Below, one piece after another: positions 52,155 to 60,697 of a stretch of DNA of 64,000 nt (positions are counted from its first letter, which is position 1; each line of letters begins with the position of its first letter). The DNA comes from JAVJST01 sp965229715 (GTDB taxonomy: Bacteria; Pseudomonadota; Alphaproteobacteria; Rhodospirillales; Casp-alpha2): assembly GCA_965229715.1 (NCBI GenBank), contig CBDDJL010000002.1, forward strand, positions 2,421,566 to 2,485,565. Reading direction: 5' to 3'. Both the position numbers and the translations under genes were made by a program. A model generated the notes under the pieces. The model worked only from the letters and a program-made list of their open reading frames with translations. It made no database searches and was not told where the DNA came from.

Positions 52155-53369
52155 CTACTTGACCGGGACTTGGTAGCGGCTGCCATCCGGCATCGTGACC
52201 TGACAGCCAGGCCATGCCCGAGCGGCCGCCTTGACGGCCGCCTCCGTCAGGTTCGTGCCGTCGAGATCGAGCCGGCGAAGCGCGAGGCCCGCCAGACCGT
52301 CGAGGGCGTCGCTTCGAACCCGTTTGCAGTTCGTCAACCGCAGCGTGTGCAGCGAGCGCGACGTCGCCAGCGGCGCAAGCAGCTCGCCGGTGATCGTGTT
52401 GTTCCCCGCGAGATCCAGCTCGAGGAGGGCAGGCAGCCCGCCGATGGATGCCATGACGCTGGCATCGAGCCACGGCACGCTGCCCGACAACCCGAGTTCG
52501 GTCAGGCTGGTGTGAGCCGAGATCGACTCGCGAGCCGCCGACGTCAGTTGGGAGTCGGTGGGGATCATGACCGCTCCGTTCCGGTGAACCGGGTGGCCGC
52601 CGCCGAGACGGAGCACGGCAAGACCGCGGCCTTCGAGGATGAGTCGGAGGTCGTCATCGGTGATCGCCGGGACGTCGTCGAGGGACAGCTCGAGCAGGTT
52701 GGGGAGTTCGGGAAGGCGTCGCAGGCCGCGCCCTCTGAGGCGGTGATTCCCGTCCAGGGCCAGCGCGACGAGTCCGGCGGGCAGCTGCGGCAGCAGCGCG
52801 GCCGTGATCTTCGGCATGGCGGCCAGGTCGAGTCGCCGCAGCGTCACCATTCTCGACAGGGTCGCTCCGATGTCGTCCGTCAGCGCGGCGCAGCCGCGGA
52901 GCGAAAGGTCGGTGAGCTTCAGGTCGCCAAGAAGCGCGACTCCCGCGTCGGAGATGGCCGGCGGCTCGTTGGCGCCGCTCCGGTTCACCGGGCCGAGATC
53001 CAGTCGTTTGATTCGGGTGAGTTGCGACAAGGCGGCGAGTCCCGCATCGTCGAAGCCGTAGCAGCGGAGGTTGATCGCGTCGGCGGGCAGGTTCGCGATA
53101 TCGCCAGCGTCGCGGACGTCGTGCCAGACCGGTGCACCCTGGGGCGAAGCCGGTGCCGGCGACGCGTGCTGTTCCGAGTCTTCGAGCGTCGCGACGCCAT
53201 ACACCACCAGCGGTGCGAGGAGCGCCACTGCGGCAAGCAGCCATCGGTGCGCTGGCGCGCTCGTTTGCGGCACCGGTGTTCGAGTGGAACTCGGTCCGCG
53301 GCCGCCGACTGCCTCGCGCAGCAACCATTCCAATCTCCGATCCTTGGCCTTCTCCATCGCGTTGGTCAT
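52155..53369 (-). CDS. Single-pass membrane protein with leucine-rich repeats, partner of ECF sigma
   Basis: 404 residues from the ATG at 53369, overlapping the sigma stop by 4 nt. The N-terminal 40 residues are cytoplasmic, one membrane helix follows (WLLAAVALLAPLVVYGVA, about 43-60), and residues about 95-395 outside the membrane are leucine-rich repeats (LTDLSLRGCAALTDD, LRRLDLAAMPKIT, LLELDLAGNNTITGE). The position and topology are those of a transmembrane anti-sigma factor, with LRRs as the sensor. No zinc-finger motif is present. Confidence 0.75.
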   Translation of the reverse strand: MTNAMEKAKDRRLEWLLREAVGGRGPSSTRTPVPQTSAPAHRWLLAAVALLAPLVVYGVATLEDSEQHASPAPASPQGAPVWHDVRDAGDIANLPADAINLRCYGFDDAGLAALSQLTRIKRLDLGPVNRSGANEPPAISDAGVALLGDLKLTDLSLRGCAALTDDIGATLSRMVTLRRLDLAAMPKITAALLPQLPAGLVALALDGNHRLRGRGLRRLPELPNLLELSLDDVPAITDDDLRLILEGRGLAVLRLGGGHPVHRNGAVMIPTDSQLTSAARESISAHTSLTELGLSGSVPWLDASVMASIGGLPALLELDLAGNNTITGELLAPLATSRSLHTLRLTNCKRVRSDALDGLAGLALRRLDLDGTNLTEAAVKAAARAWPGCQVTMPDGSRYQVPVK

Positions 53370-53887
53370 GTCGTTCTCCGTTCGATGCATTCGCGCAGCG
53401 CGCGCCGGGCGCGTTGCACCAGGGTCTTCGTGCCGTTTTCGCGCAGCCCCAGTAGGCGCGCAGCGTCCCGCCAGGGCAGACCGTCTTGGTAGTGCAGTTC
53501 GAGCGCCCGTCGCGCCCTGGGTTGCAGCGTCTCGAGGCACTCCGTCAGCCGCCGGAGCAGGTCGTCTCCGGCGCTCTTCTCGGCTGACGCGATCCACAGT
53601 TCTTCGACTGCCATCGCGATCTCGCGCTCACGCCGGCGTTGCCACCAACGGCGCGATCGCAGCCAGACGTTGCGCGCGACTCCCCGCAGGAACGCTGCGG
53701 CGCGTTCCTCGTCGGGTGCTGGACTCGCGCAGCCGATGAGCATCGTCTCCTGCGCGAGGTCGTCTGCTTCGTCGGGCCTGGCGCCCAACATGCAGAGGTA
53801 GCGCCAGATGGCGGCATGGTGGTGTCCGACCCACTCCGGTGGTTCGGAGGTGGGATCGGCTTCGGTTGGCGCCATGGCGCGGGGCAT
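53366..53887 (-). CDS. ECF RNA polymerase sigma factor
   Basis: 173 residues from the ATG at 53887 (a second ATG at 53875 is possible). Region 2: WRYLCMLGARPDEADDLAQE then TMLIG. Region 4: LETLQPRARRALELHYQDGL then PWRDAARLLGLRENGTKTLV. Usual ECF length. Translationally coupled to the LRR membrane protein. It lies 67 nt after the PmoA-like gene on the same strand and may belong to the same transcript. Confidence 0.88.
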   Translation of the reverse strand: MPRAMAPTEADPTSEPPEWVGHHHAAIWRYLCMLGARPDEADDLAQETMLIGCASPAPDEERAAAFLRGVARNVWLRSRRWWQRRREREIAMAVEELWIASAEKSAGDDLLRRLTECLETLQPRARRALELHYQDGLPWRDAARLLGLRENGTKTLVQRARRALRECIERRTT

Positions 53888-53954
53888 CGACCTACAGTCG
53901 CCCGCGGCGACCGATGCTATTCATGGAATCCGGGGGCGATTCCGGTGAGGCGCG

Positions 53955-54977
53955 TCATCGCCGGGCGTATTCCGCGAACCAGCGATCGACCTGCGCGGGA
54001 GTCGGCGTGCCGTTCGCGACGACGAGGCGGTAGCGCATGGTCTGCGGCACCCCGGGTTCGAGCGCCCAGGCGGTTTCCTGGGTCGGCACGAAGTTGAAGA
54101 ACACCGCGCCGCCGTTGTTCGCGGTCGCGGGCCAGATGCGCTGGCGTTGGGGGGCGTCGTGGTTTCGTGGGTCGCCGAGGATCGCGACCGCGGCGCTGCT
54201 CGAATCGGGGGCGGCCGAATCGGACGTGGGCCGGTCGTCGGCGGCCGGCTCGGTCGCGCCCGACAGCAGACACCAGCGCGCGCGGGTCGTGTGGCCGTCC
54301 GCGCGGCCGCGGCCCGCGGACGTCAGATACGCGCTGTTGTCCGCTTGCCAGTGCGCGGGGCCGCGGTAGGCGATGCCGCCGCCGTAGCGATACGCCGGCA
54401 GCTGCAGCGGCGCATCCGTCACGTTCATCTGCTCCGCGACGTAGTCGACGAGGTAGTGCCCGTTCGGATGCACCGCGACGTCGATCGAGAACGTCTCCGT
54501 GAGCACGGTCTCCTCGGCGCGCGCCTCGGTCGCCAGCGCGACGTGGTGTTGCGTGACCGTGAAGCCGACGCCGGCCGCTCCGCGCCGGAGGCTCTCGGTC
54601 GCCGCGTAGCGCACCGTGCCCTCGCCCTTGCCGAGGTTCCAGAAGTCGACGGCGCGGCCGCGGTGCTGCGTCTTCACCCACGCGTGCCAGAGGCCGAGGT
54701 GGTGGTGGTGATCGCGCGGGTGCATCCCGGTCACGGGATCGCCGCCTGGCGCCGTGAGCGGGTGGATGAACCCGGAACGGCGATAGAGCGCCGACGCACC
54801 GGTCGGTGGCGGCACTTCGGTCTTGTGATACGTCAGCACGTGCGCGTCACCGCAGCGGATCACGATCGCCGCCGTGGACTCGTGAATCGTGAGGGCCCGC
54901 GCGTCGGCGCCGTTCTGCATCGCGCAGCCGGCGAACGGGAGCCCCAGGCCGAAGGCGATCGTCGCGCCGACCTTCAT
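53955..54977 (-). CDS. PmoA-like / DUF6807 family protein
   Basis: 340 residues from the ATG at 54977, overlapping the upstream gene by 4 nt. A possible lipoprotein signal ends LPFAGC. GFIHPLTAPGGDPVTGMHPR, then a run of four His with LGLWHAW, is the core of the family mislabelled PmoA in databases. QLPAYRYGGGIAYRGPAHWQ and NGGAVFFNFVPTQETAW follow. It is not a methane monooxygenase subunit. Planctomycete members often sit in carbohydrate-use operons. Confidence 0.8.
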   Translation of the reverse strand: MKVGATIAFGLGLPFAGCAMQNGADARALTIHESTAAIVIRCGDAHVLTYHKTEVPPPTGASALYRRSGFIHPLTAPGGDPVTGMHPRDHHHHLGLWHAWVKTQHRGRAVDFWNLGKGEGTVRYAATESLRRGAAGVGFTVTQHHVALATEARAEETVLTETFSIDVAVHPNGHYLVDYVAEQMNVTDAPLQLPAYRYGGGIAYRGPAHWQADNSAYLTSAGRGRADGHTTRARWCLLSGATEPAADDRPTSDSAAPDSSSAAVAILGDPRNHDAPQRQRIWPATANNGGAVFFNFVPTQETAWALEPGVPQTMRYRLVVANGTPTPAQVDRWFAEYARR

Positions 54978-56668
54978 CGCCGGAACTCCAGCGTGCGGCG
55001 CAGCGGCGTGAACCCCGTCACGTAGATGCTGCGGCCCGGGACCTTGGGCAGGGCGCCGCGGATGTCGACCCACTCGTGCTCGACCTGGCCGCCCCGCACG
55101 CGAATGCGATCGTCGCCGATCGAGAGCGTGGCGGCGTCCGGCAGCAGGAGGCGTTCGGGGTCGCCGTCGACCGGGAGAGCGCCTGCGATCGTCGTTTCGG
55201 CCGGGCACGCGAGCTCGATCGCGACGGGCACCCCCTCGGTGCCCGTGAGTTCGAGTTCGACGTCGAGGCCGCCGTCCCGTTCGCGGATGCGGACCGTCGA
55301 TCGCAGGTGCTGCACCTCGCTCTGCGGGCGTTGGTCCCGCGGCATCCGATGCCAGTCGCCGTCCGGCCGCCGCAGCGTCGCGTCGATCGGCTGGTAGTAG
55401 GGCCCCGTGAGGTCCTGGTGCATGACCCAGGCGTCACCATCCTCGTGCAGTTCTCCGCCGACGAATTGGCCCTTGCCGAAGAACGCCGACGCGAAGCGCA
55501 TCGCGACCGCCGCGCTGCCGATGTGCAGACTGCAGAACGTCGGGTTGTCCGCGAGGATCGTCGCGCTGAGGTCGTCGCGCCGGATCCGCACGAGGTCGGA
55601 GTGCGGGAAGTGACGTTCGTAGTCGGTCGGCAGTTCGCCGCTCCTCGGCAGCGGGTCCGCGAGCTCCGGCGACTCGAGGAAGAACGCGAGTTGGCCGGTC
55701 AGTCGTTGAGGCTCACGGCGCTCGATCTGCCGCACGACCGCCGCGAAGCGCGCGTCGCCGTCGTGCAGCGCGAAGTAGCGGTAGGGGTAGTAGTAGCGCA
55801 GCATCGTGCTGCTTTTGTACTGGTCCTGGCGGCGTGAGCCCTCCGTCGCGATCTGGCCGCCCTTGTGCATGTAGTAGAGCGACATCTCGAGGTTGCGGCG
55901 CACGGCGTCGAGCAGCGCGGGTCGGTCGAGCAGGCGCGCGACGGTGATGAGGCAGCGGTTCGTGAGCGGCGAGTAGATCGACGTGCTGCGTTCGGTGAAC
56001 TGGCCGTCGGGGTCGATGTCGATGTTCTCCGCGAGCCACGTGTCGACGCGCTCGACGTAGCGCGGGTCCTCGAGGAGCGCGTTGGCGCGCGCGAGCGCCA
56101 TGCAGACGACCCAGCGGTGGTTGGGCGTGTGAATGCCGCCGACCGCGAGCGCGTCCGCGCCGCGGCGGATGAACGTCAGGAGCTTCTGCAGCACGGGCTC
56201 GACGGCGGCGTCGTTCGCCTGCTGCAGCACGGTCGCCGCGGTGCACACCCACTCGAGCACGAACCCCGTGTCGGGCGGTGAGTGGAAGTTCGTCGTGATG
56301 AGGTCGATCGTGCCGTCGTCGTGCTGCGAACGGAGCAGGAACGTCGCGGCGTCGTCGATCGCGGCGAGCAGTTCGCCGCTGCCCGCGTAGCGGCTCGCCG
56401 GCGACACGTAGGCGGCCGCGAGATCGCGGACGAAGCCCGAGGCCGCGCCCGCGTGGTAGAGCCCGTTGCTGGCGCGGATGCCGCCGAACGAGCTCGCCGA
56501 GCGATCCCGCTGCTGGCGCGCGAGCCGCGCGGGCATCGCGGCGTCGTTCCAGGCGACGAGTCGGGCGACGAGATCGCCCGTGATCGGCTCGGTGCGCCGG
56601 TCCGCGGTCCGGCAGCCGAACGCCGAGAGAAGCACCAACGAGAACACGGCAAGACGGGGGCAGGGCAT
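54974..56668 (-). CDS. Lipoprotein, polysaccharide-lyase-like (alpha/alpha-toroid plus beta-sandwich)
   Basis: 564 residues from the ATG at 56668. The lipobox is LLSAFGC. An alpha-helical toroid (about 30-300) contains GGIHTPNHRWVVCMALARAN, ERSTSIYSPLTNRCL and EGSRRQDQYKSSTM, whose Asn-His and Tyr resemble active-site residues of heparinase or alginate-lyase folds. The C-terminal half is beta-rich (GDAWVMHQDLTGPYYQPIDA), as in heparinase II/III. Substrate unknown. It is between the DUF2723 gene (8-nt gap) and the PmoA-like gene. Confidence 0.65.
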   Translation of the reverse strand: MPCPRLAVFSLVLLSAFGCRTADRRTEPITGDLVARLVAWNDAAMPARLARQQRDRSASSFGGIRASNGLYHAGAASGFVRDLAAAYVSPASRYAGSGELLAAIDDAATFLLRSQHDDGTIDLITTNFHSPPDTGFVLEWVCTAATVLQQANDAAVEPVLQKLLTFIRRGADALAVGGIHTPNHRWVVCMALARANALLEDPRYVERVDTWLAENIDIDPDGQFTERSTSIYSPLTNRCLITVARLLDRPALLDAVRRNLEMSLYYMHKGGQIATEGSRRQDQYKSSTMLRYYYPYRYFALHDGDARFAAVVRQIERREPQRLTGQLAFFLESPELADPLPRSGELPTDYERHFPHSDLVRIRRDDLSATILADNPTFCSLHIGSAAVAMRFASAFFGKGQFVGGELHEDGDAWVMHQDLTGPYYQPIDATLRRPDGDWHRMPRDQRPQSEVQHLRSTVRIRERDGGLDVELELTGTEGVPVAIELACPAETTIAGALPVDGDPERLLLPDAATLSIGDDRIRVRGGQVEHEWVDIRGALPKVPGRSIYVTGFTPLRRTLEFRR

Positions 56669-56676
56669 GGTCGCAG

Positions 56677-58629
56677 TCACTTCCGCAGGGTCTCGATGAG
56701 CAGCGTCGCCGCCGGGTTGCGCGGGTTGGGCCATTCGTCGAACGCCCGTTGGAACGCGACCTGCGCGCCCGCGCGGTCGTTCTCGCGCAGGCGCAGGTGG
56801 CCACGCAGTTCGTGCAGCCGCGCCCGTTCGCGCTTCGACACCACCGGGCTCGTCCCCGCGAGTTCTGCGGCCGCGTCGATCCACTTGCCGATCAGGGTTG
56901 GCTCCCCCTGGCCCAGGGCGCCCTCGATGGCGCCGAGTTGTCCGAAGAACGACGTCGCGAGCCGGTGCAGGTCCTGGTTGACTCGCCGCGTGGTGTCCGC
57001 GTCTCTCGAGCCAGCTCCGATGCGCGCGAGGACCGACGCTTGCCGCCGGATCAGCGTGGCACGATGCGCGATCAGCCCGGGATCGCCGCGGTCGTCGAGC
57101 TCGAGAGCGCGGTCCAGGAACGCCCGGATCTTCTGGTGCATCGCGACCTGCTGACGTTCGTTGTCCCGCAGGACCTCGTGATAGAGGCCGAAGTCGATCA
57201 TGCCGAAGCCGTGATCGTACGGCGCCATGAAGTAGACGGGTCGCTCGGTGGTCGCGATGAACTCGCGGATGATCGCGCGCTTCTGCTCGCGCGGGGTCGT
57301 GGGGGCGAACAACCGGTTGCGGAAGACGTAGCCCTCGGCGTTCATCAGCGTGATGTCCGGGCGGACGCCGAGGACGTGGTGGGCGAACGCGAGCGGTCCG
57401 AGGTTGGTGTCGCCGGTCGTGAAGACCACGGCATTCGACTTGACCGTTGCCAGGACCGTCGTCGCGTAGTCCTCGGCATAGTCGAGTGTGCGGCAATCGT
57501 TGCGCTGCAGACCGGTCCAACCGACCCAGCCGAGCGTGATCGCGGCGAGGACGGAGCTCACGACCACGCCACGTCGGAGCTTCGTCGAGATCGCGGCCAG
57601 CCCGGCTCCGATCCACAGCGCTCCGATGCCGAACGCAGGCAACGGATAGGTCCGGTAGACCGCTTCGGCAGCGAACGAGTAGTCGAGGTTGAGCAGCGCG
57701 AACAGCACGGTCGAGGTGCCGGCCCAACCGCAGACCAGTGCGACCGTGACCGGCCGCGCGGCGCTGCGCCAGAGTGTCACGCATCCGACCACGGCGAGCG
57801 CGAGCCCGAGCCACGAGTGTTGCGCGACGAACTCACGACCGAGGAACCACTGGAACTGCAACTTGTCCGCGATGCCGGCACTCGGACTGTTCTCGACCGC
57901 GGCGTAGTCCCGTCGGCTGACGAACGCCCAGAGATCCTCGATCGGTCCCGAGAAGCTGACCAACGGATCGGCGTGCGAGCGGGCGAGCATCAAGCCGTAG
58001 GGCAGCAGCCCGAGCAGGACCGCGATGCCCATCAGCGGCAGCGCACGCAGCAGTTCCCGTCGGCGCGGCCAGACGAGCAGCAGCAGGCACGGTGACGCGA
58101 GCGCGATGAGTGGCCACTGGTTCGTGAGGCTCAGCCCGAAGACGAACGCGAACCAGACGGCGCGTTGCCGCCCGCCGCGCTCCCGGTAGCGCAGCGCGAG
58201 TGCGATCAGCCCGAACGTGAACGCGGCGTTGAGCGTGTAGACCTCGGCGACGATCGCCTGGGACCAGAGGCCGGGGGACAGGGCGAACAGCAGGCCCGAG
58301 ACCATCGCGAAACCCGGTGCGATGCCGATCATGCGCGCGACCGCATACAGCGCAACGCTCGCGAGTGCGGCGCACGTCGCGCTCAGTCCGTGCACGGCGG
58401 TGGCGACGTGGTCCGGGGCGACGCAGCTGCTCACCAGGGCGGCCAGCGCCGTGTAGGTCGGATACCCCGGCGGATGCGGAATCCCGAAGTGATACGCGCT
58501 CACGAGGAAGCTGCCGGAGTCCTCGAGCGTGACGGTGTCCGGCATCGTCGCCCAGTACGCGGTGAGCGCGATGGCGCAGATCGCGATTGCGGCACACCAG
58601 GGCGGGCACGAGAACGGTCGTGTCGGCAT
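56677..58629 (-). CDS. DUF2723 integral membrane protein (O-mannosyltransferase-like)
   Basis: 650 residues. LEDSGSFLVSAYHFGIPHPP, followed by GYPTYT, is the DUF2723 signature in the first loop. About ten hydrophobic segments occupy residues 10-385. The rest is a soluble domain with VVFTTGDTNLGPLAFAHHVL and a TPR-like C-terminus (LHELRGHLRLRENDRAGAQV). The fold belongs with GT-C enzymes that use lipid-linked sugars. First gene of the three-gene minus-strand operon. Confidence 0.85.
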   Translation of the reverse strand: MPTRPFSCPPWCAAIAICAIALTAYWATMPDTVTLEDSGSFLVSAYHFGIPHPPGYPTYTALAALVSSCVAPDHVATAVHGLSATCAALASVALYAVARMIGIAPGFAMVSGLLFALSPGLWSQAIVAEVYTLNAAFTFGLIALALRYRERGGRQRAVWFAFVFGLSLTNQWPLIALASPCLLLLVWPRRRELLRALPLMGIAVLLGLLPYGLMLARSHADPLVSFSGPIEDLWAFVSRRDYAAVENSPSAGIADKLQFQWFLGREFVAQHSWLGLALAVVGCVTLWRSAARPVTVALVCGWAGTSTVLFALLNLDYSFAAEAVYRTYPLPAFGIGALWIGAGLAAISTKLRRGVVVSSVLAAITLGWVGWTGLQRNDCRTLDYAEDYATTVLATVKSNAVVFTTGDTNLGPLAFAHHVLGVRPDITLMNAEGYVFRNRLFAPTTPREQKRAIIREFIATTERPVYFMAPYDHGFGMIDFGLYHEVLRDNERQQVAMHQKIRAFLDRALELDDRGDPGLIAHRATLIRRQASVLARIGAGSRDADTTRRVNQDLHRLATSFFGQLGAIEGALGQGEPTLIGKWIDAAAELAGTSPVVSKRERARLHELRGHLRLRENDRAGAQVAFQRAFDEWPNPRNPAATLLIETLRK

Positions 58630-58800
58630 CAGGGGGACAGTCTCGCGGTGAGCGGCGTCGACACCAACCCGTTCCTGTCGAGTCGGACGGACGATCTCGC
58701 TGTCGGCTCACCGTGCCGCCTGCGCGCTACGCCGAAACACGGGCAGATCGCGCGTGTCCCAGGGTCTCACACAACCGGTAACAGCGTTGTATGGTTCACC

Positions 58801-58825
58801 GCGCTCCTGCTCCCCCCAGGAGCGC
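58801..58825 (+). promoter_or_regulatory. Leader hairpin before the secreted protein gene
   Basis: 8-bp stem GCGCTCCT/AGGAGCGC around a 9-nt C-rich loop. It lies 37 nt before the ATG at 58862 and so is in the probable 5' leader. The 3' arm contains AGGAG but is too far from the ATG to be its ribosome-binding site. Confidence 0.4.
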
Positions 58826-58861
58826 AATCTCAGCTCTGTTTCCCAACCCAGCATCAGGTTC

Positions 58862-60529
58862 ATGCAAATCCGTTCGCTTGCCCTCGCCAGCCTCGCCGCT
58901 GGTCTCGTCACCTCGGCCGCCTCTGCGCAGCAGTACGGCGCCGTCCTCTTCAGCTTCCCGGCTCCTGCCAACGCCACCACGCCGGTCGGTCTCGACTCGA
59001 CCAGCATCGCGGGTGTCGGCCCCGACATCTACGTCGTCGATCTCGCCAACGACACCTGGGATACCGTCAATGGTTCGACGGGCATCTCAACGGGTCCGAC
59101 GATCTCGGTTGCGCCCAACACGGGCAGCCCGATCGGCATCACGCGTGACGTCACGAACGTCTACGTGACCGACACGACCGACGACGACGTCGACATCTAC
59201 GACACCGCTGGCGTGTACATCTCCAGCATCCCGGTCGCGACCGAGACGACCTTCCCCGAGGGTGTGGCCTGGAGCCTCATCAACAACCACCTCTACGTCG
59301 TCGACGGCACGGCGTCGGAGATCGAAGAGTACGACCTCAACGTCACCCCGCCGGTGCACGTGATGACCTACCCGGTCAACGGGAGCTCGCTCGATGGCAT
59401 CGCCCACGACGTCAACACCAATACCTTCTGGGTGTACGACAGCGGCACCGACAGCATCCGCAACTACGACGCCTCGTTCGTCGAAATCGGCTCGATCCCG
59501 GGGACGGCCTTCTACGGCTTCGGCACGGGTGAAGGCCTCGCGTTCGTCAACAACATCGTCTACGTATGCGCGACGGGTCAGGACACGATCGTCGCCTTCA
59601 ACGTCGACCCCAACTCGCCGCAGCCGGCCGTCCTGACGGCGGTCGCCGAGCCGACGCTGAACACCGGCACGCTGGGCGCGGGCCCGTTGGTCGAGTTCGA
59701 CGACGGTGATTTCCTCCGCTGGGAGATGGGTGCTGGCAGCAGCACGGCCGTCATCTGCGCGGTCGTCGCCAACTTCGCCAACGGCCAGACGCCGACCGGC
59801 GTGACCCCGGGTCTGCCGGGCTTCAACCAGCTGAACACGCTGTCCGGCCACCCGGGCGCCGAGGTCATCCTGCCCCCGTACATCGTGGGCAACCAGCACA
59901 GCTTCCAGGTCCCGGCCGGCTTCTTCGGGTTTGCCGAAGGCATCCGCATCCAGGGTCTGACGCTCGAGCCGACGCTCTCGCCGATCCCGGCGCTCGCGAC
60001 CGGCGAGACGATCAACCTGTTCCGCCGCTTCAACGCGACGTGCAGCATCTCGGAAGACTTCGAGGCCGTGGCGAACGGTCTCGGCAGCTACCCGCTCGGC
60101 TGGGCCACGGGTGCGGGCGGCACCGCCTGGACCTGTGACTCGGGCGGCACGACCTCGACGGCCACCGGCCCGAACACCGGTGCCAACGCCACTGCGAACT
60201 ACATGTACTGCGAGACCAGCGGCTCGGGCGGTACGGCGACGTTCATCATGGACAGCGCCGTCTACTCGGCCGCCGGGATCAGCAACCTGAAGTTCGATCT
60301 CAGCCGCGTCGGTGCCTCGATCGGCACCCTCGAGGTTCGCATGGGCGACGGCACGGGCACGTTCCCGACCGTCCTCGCGACGTTCACCGGCCCGGTGGCC
60401 GGCGAGTGGAACCTCGTCAACCTGCCGTTCACGGCGCCGGCGACCGGCAACGTCCAGTTCCAGTTCCACTACGTGGCTGGCGGGACGTTCACGGGCGACA
60501 TCGCGATCGACGAGATCTGCCTCTACTGA
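58862..60529 (+). CDS. Secreted beta-propeller protein with C-terminal jelly-roll-like domain
   Basis: 555 residues from the ATG at 58862. The signal peptide is LALASLAAGLVTSAASA. Residues about 30-250 are NHL/YVTN-like propeller blades (GPDIYVVDLANDTWDT, TNVYVTDTTDDDVDIYD, NHLYVVDGTASEIEEYD, NNIVYVCATGQDTIVAF). The C-terminal 130 residues (SISEDFEAVANGL, ISNLKFDLSRVGA, NVQFQFHYVAGG, GDIAIDEICLY) look like a MAM/jelly-roll adhesion domain. Codons are less extreme in GC than in neighbours and a strong terminator follows, which suggests high expression. Confidence 0.7.
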   Translation: MQIRSLALASLAAGLVTSAASAQQYGAVLFSFPAPANATTPVGLDSTSIAGVGPDIYVVDLANDTWDTVNGSTGISTGPTISVAPNTGSPIGITRDVTNVYVTDTTDDDVDIYDTAGVYISSIPVATETTFPEGVAWSLINNHLYVVDGTASEIEEYDLNVTPPVHVMTYPVNGSSLDGIAHDVNTNTFWVYDSGTDSIRNYDASFVEIGSIPGTAFYGFGTGEGLAFVNNIVYVCATGQDTIVAFNVDPNSPQPAVLTAVAEPTLNTGTLGAGPLVEFDDGDFLRWEMGAGSSTAVICAVVANFANGQTPTGVTPGLPGFNQLNTLSGHPGAEVILPPYIVGNQHSFQVPAGFFGFAEGIRIQGLTLEPTLSPIPALATGETINLFRRFNATCSISEDFEAVANGLGSYPLGWATGAGGTAWTCDSGGTTSTATGPNTGANATANYMYCETSGSGGTATFIMDSAVYSAAGISNLKFDLSRVGASIGTLEVRMGDGTGTFPTVLATFTGPVAGEWNLVNLPFTAPATGNVQFQFHYVAGGTFTGDIAIDEICLY

Positions 60530-60574
60530 TCCGGTGATCGGATTCACGGGACTCGCCCCGTGATTGCCGTGGAG

Positions 60575-60614
60575 AACGCCACCGACACGCTCGTGTCGGT
60601 GGCGTTTCTCGTTT
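60575..60614 (+). terminator. Rho-independent terminator of the secreted protein gene
   Basis: Perfect 14-bp stem AACGCCACCGACAC / GTGTCGGTGGCGTT with loop GCTC, followed by TCTCGTTT. It starts 45 nt after the stop at 60529. Confidence 0.9.
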
Positions 60615-60697
60615 CGGGGCGCAGCCTGCGCGGCTCGCAGGGCGGTAGGGTCGGGCTCCCGTCTTGACCCCCGGGGCTCGTCGGGGAACCTCCACGC

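Noticed and set aside
53955..54977. Methane monooxygenase subunit, because of the PmoA family name
   Set aside because: The family label is historical. The protein is not a membrane copper enzyme and no pmoB or pmoC is present.
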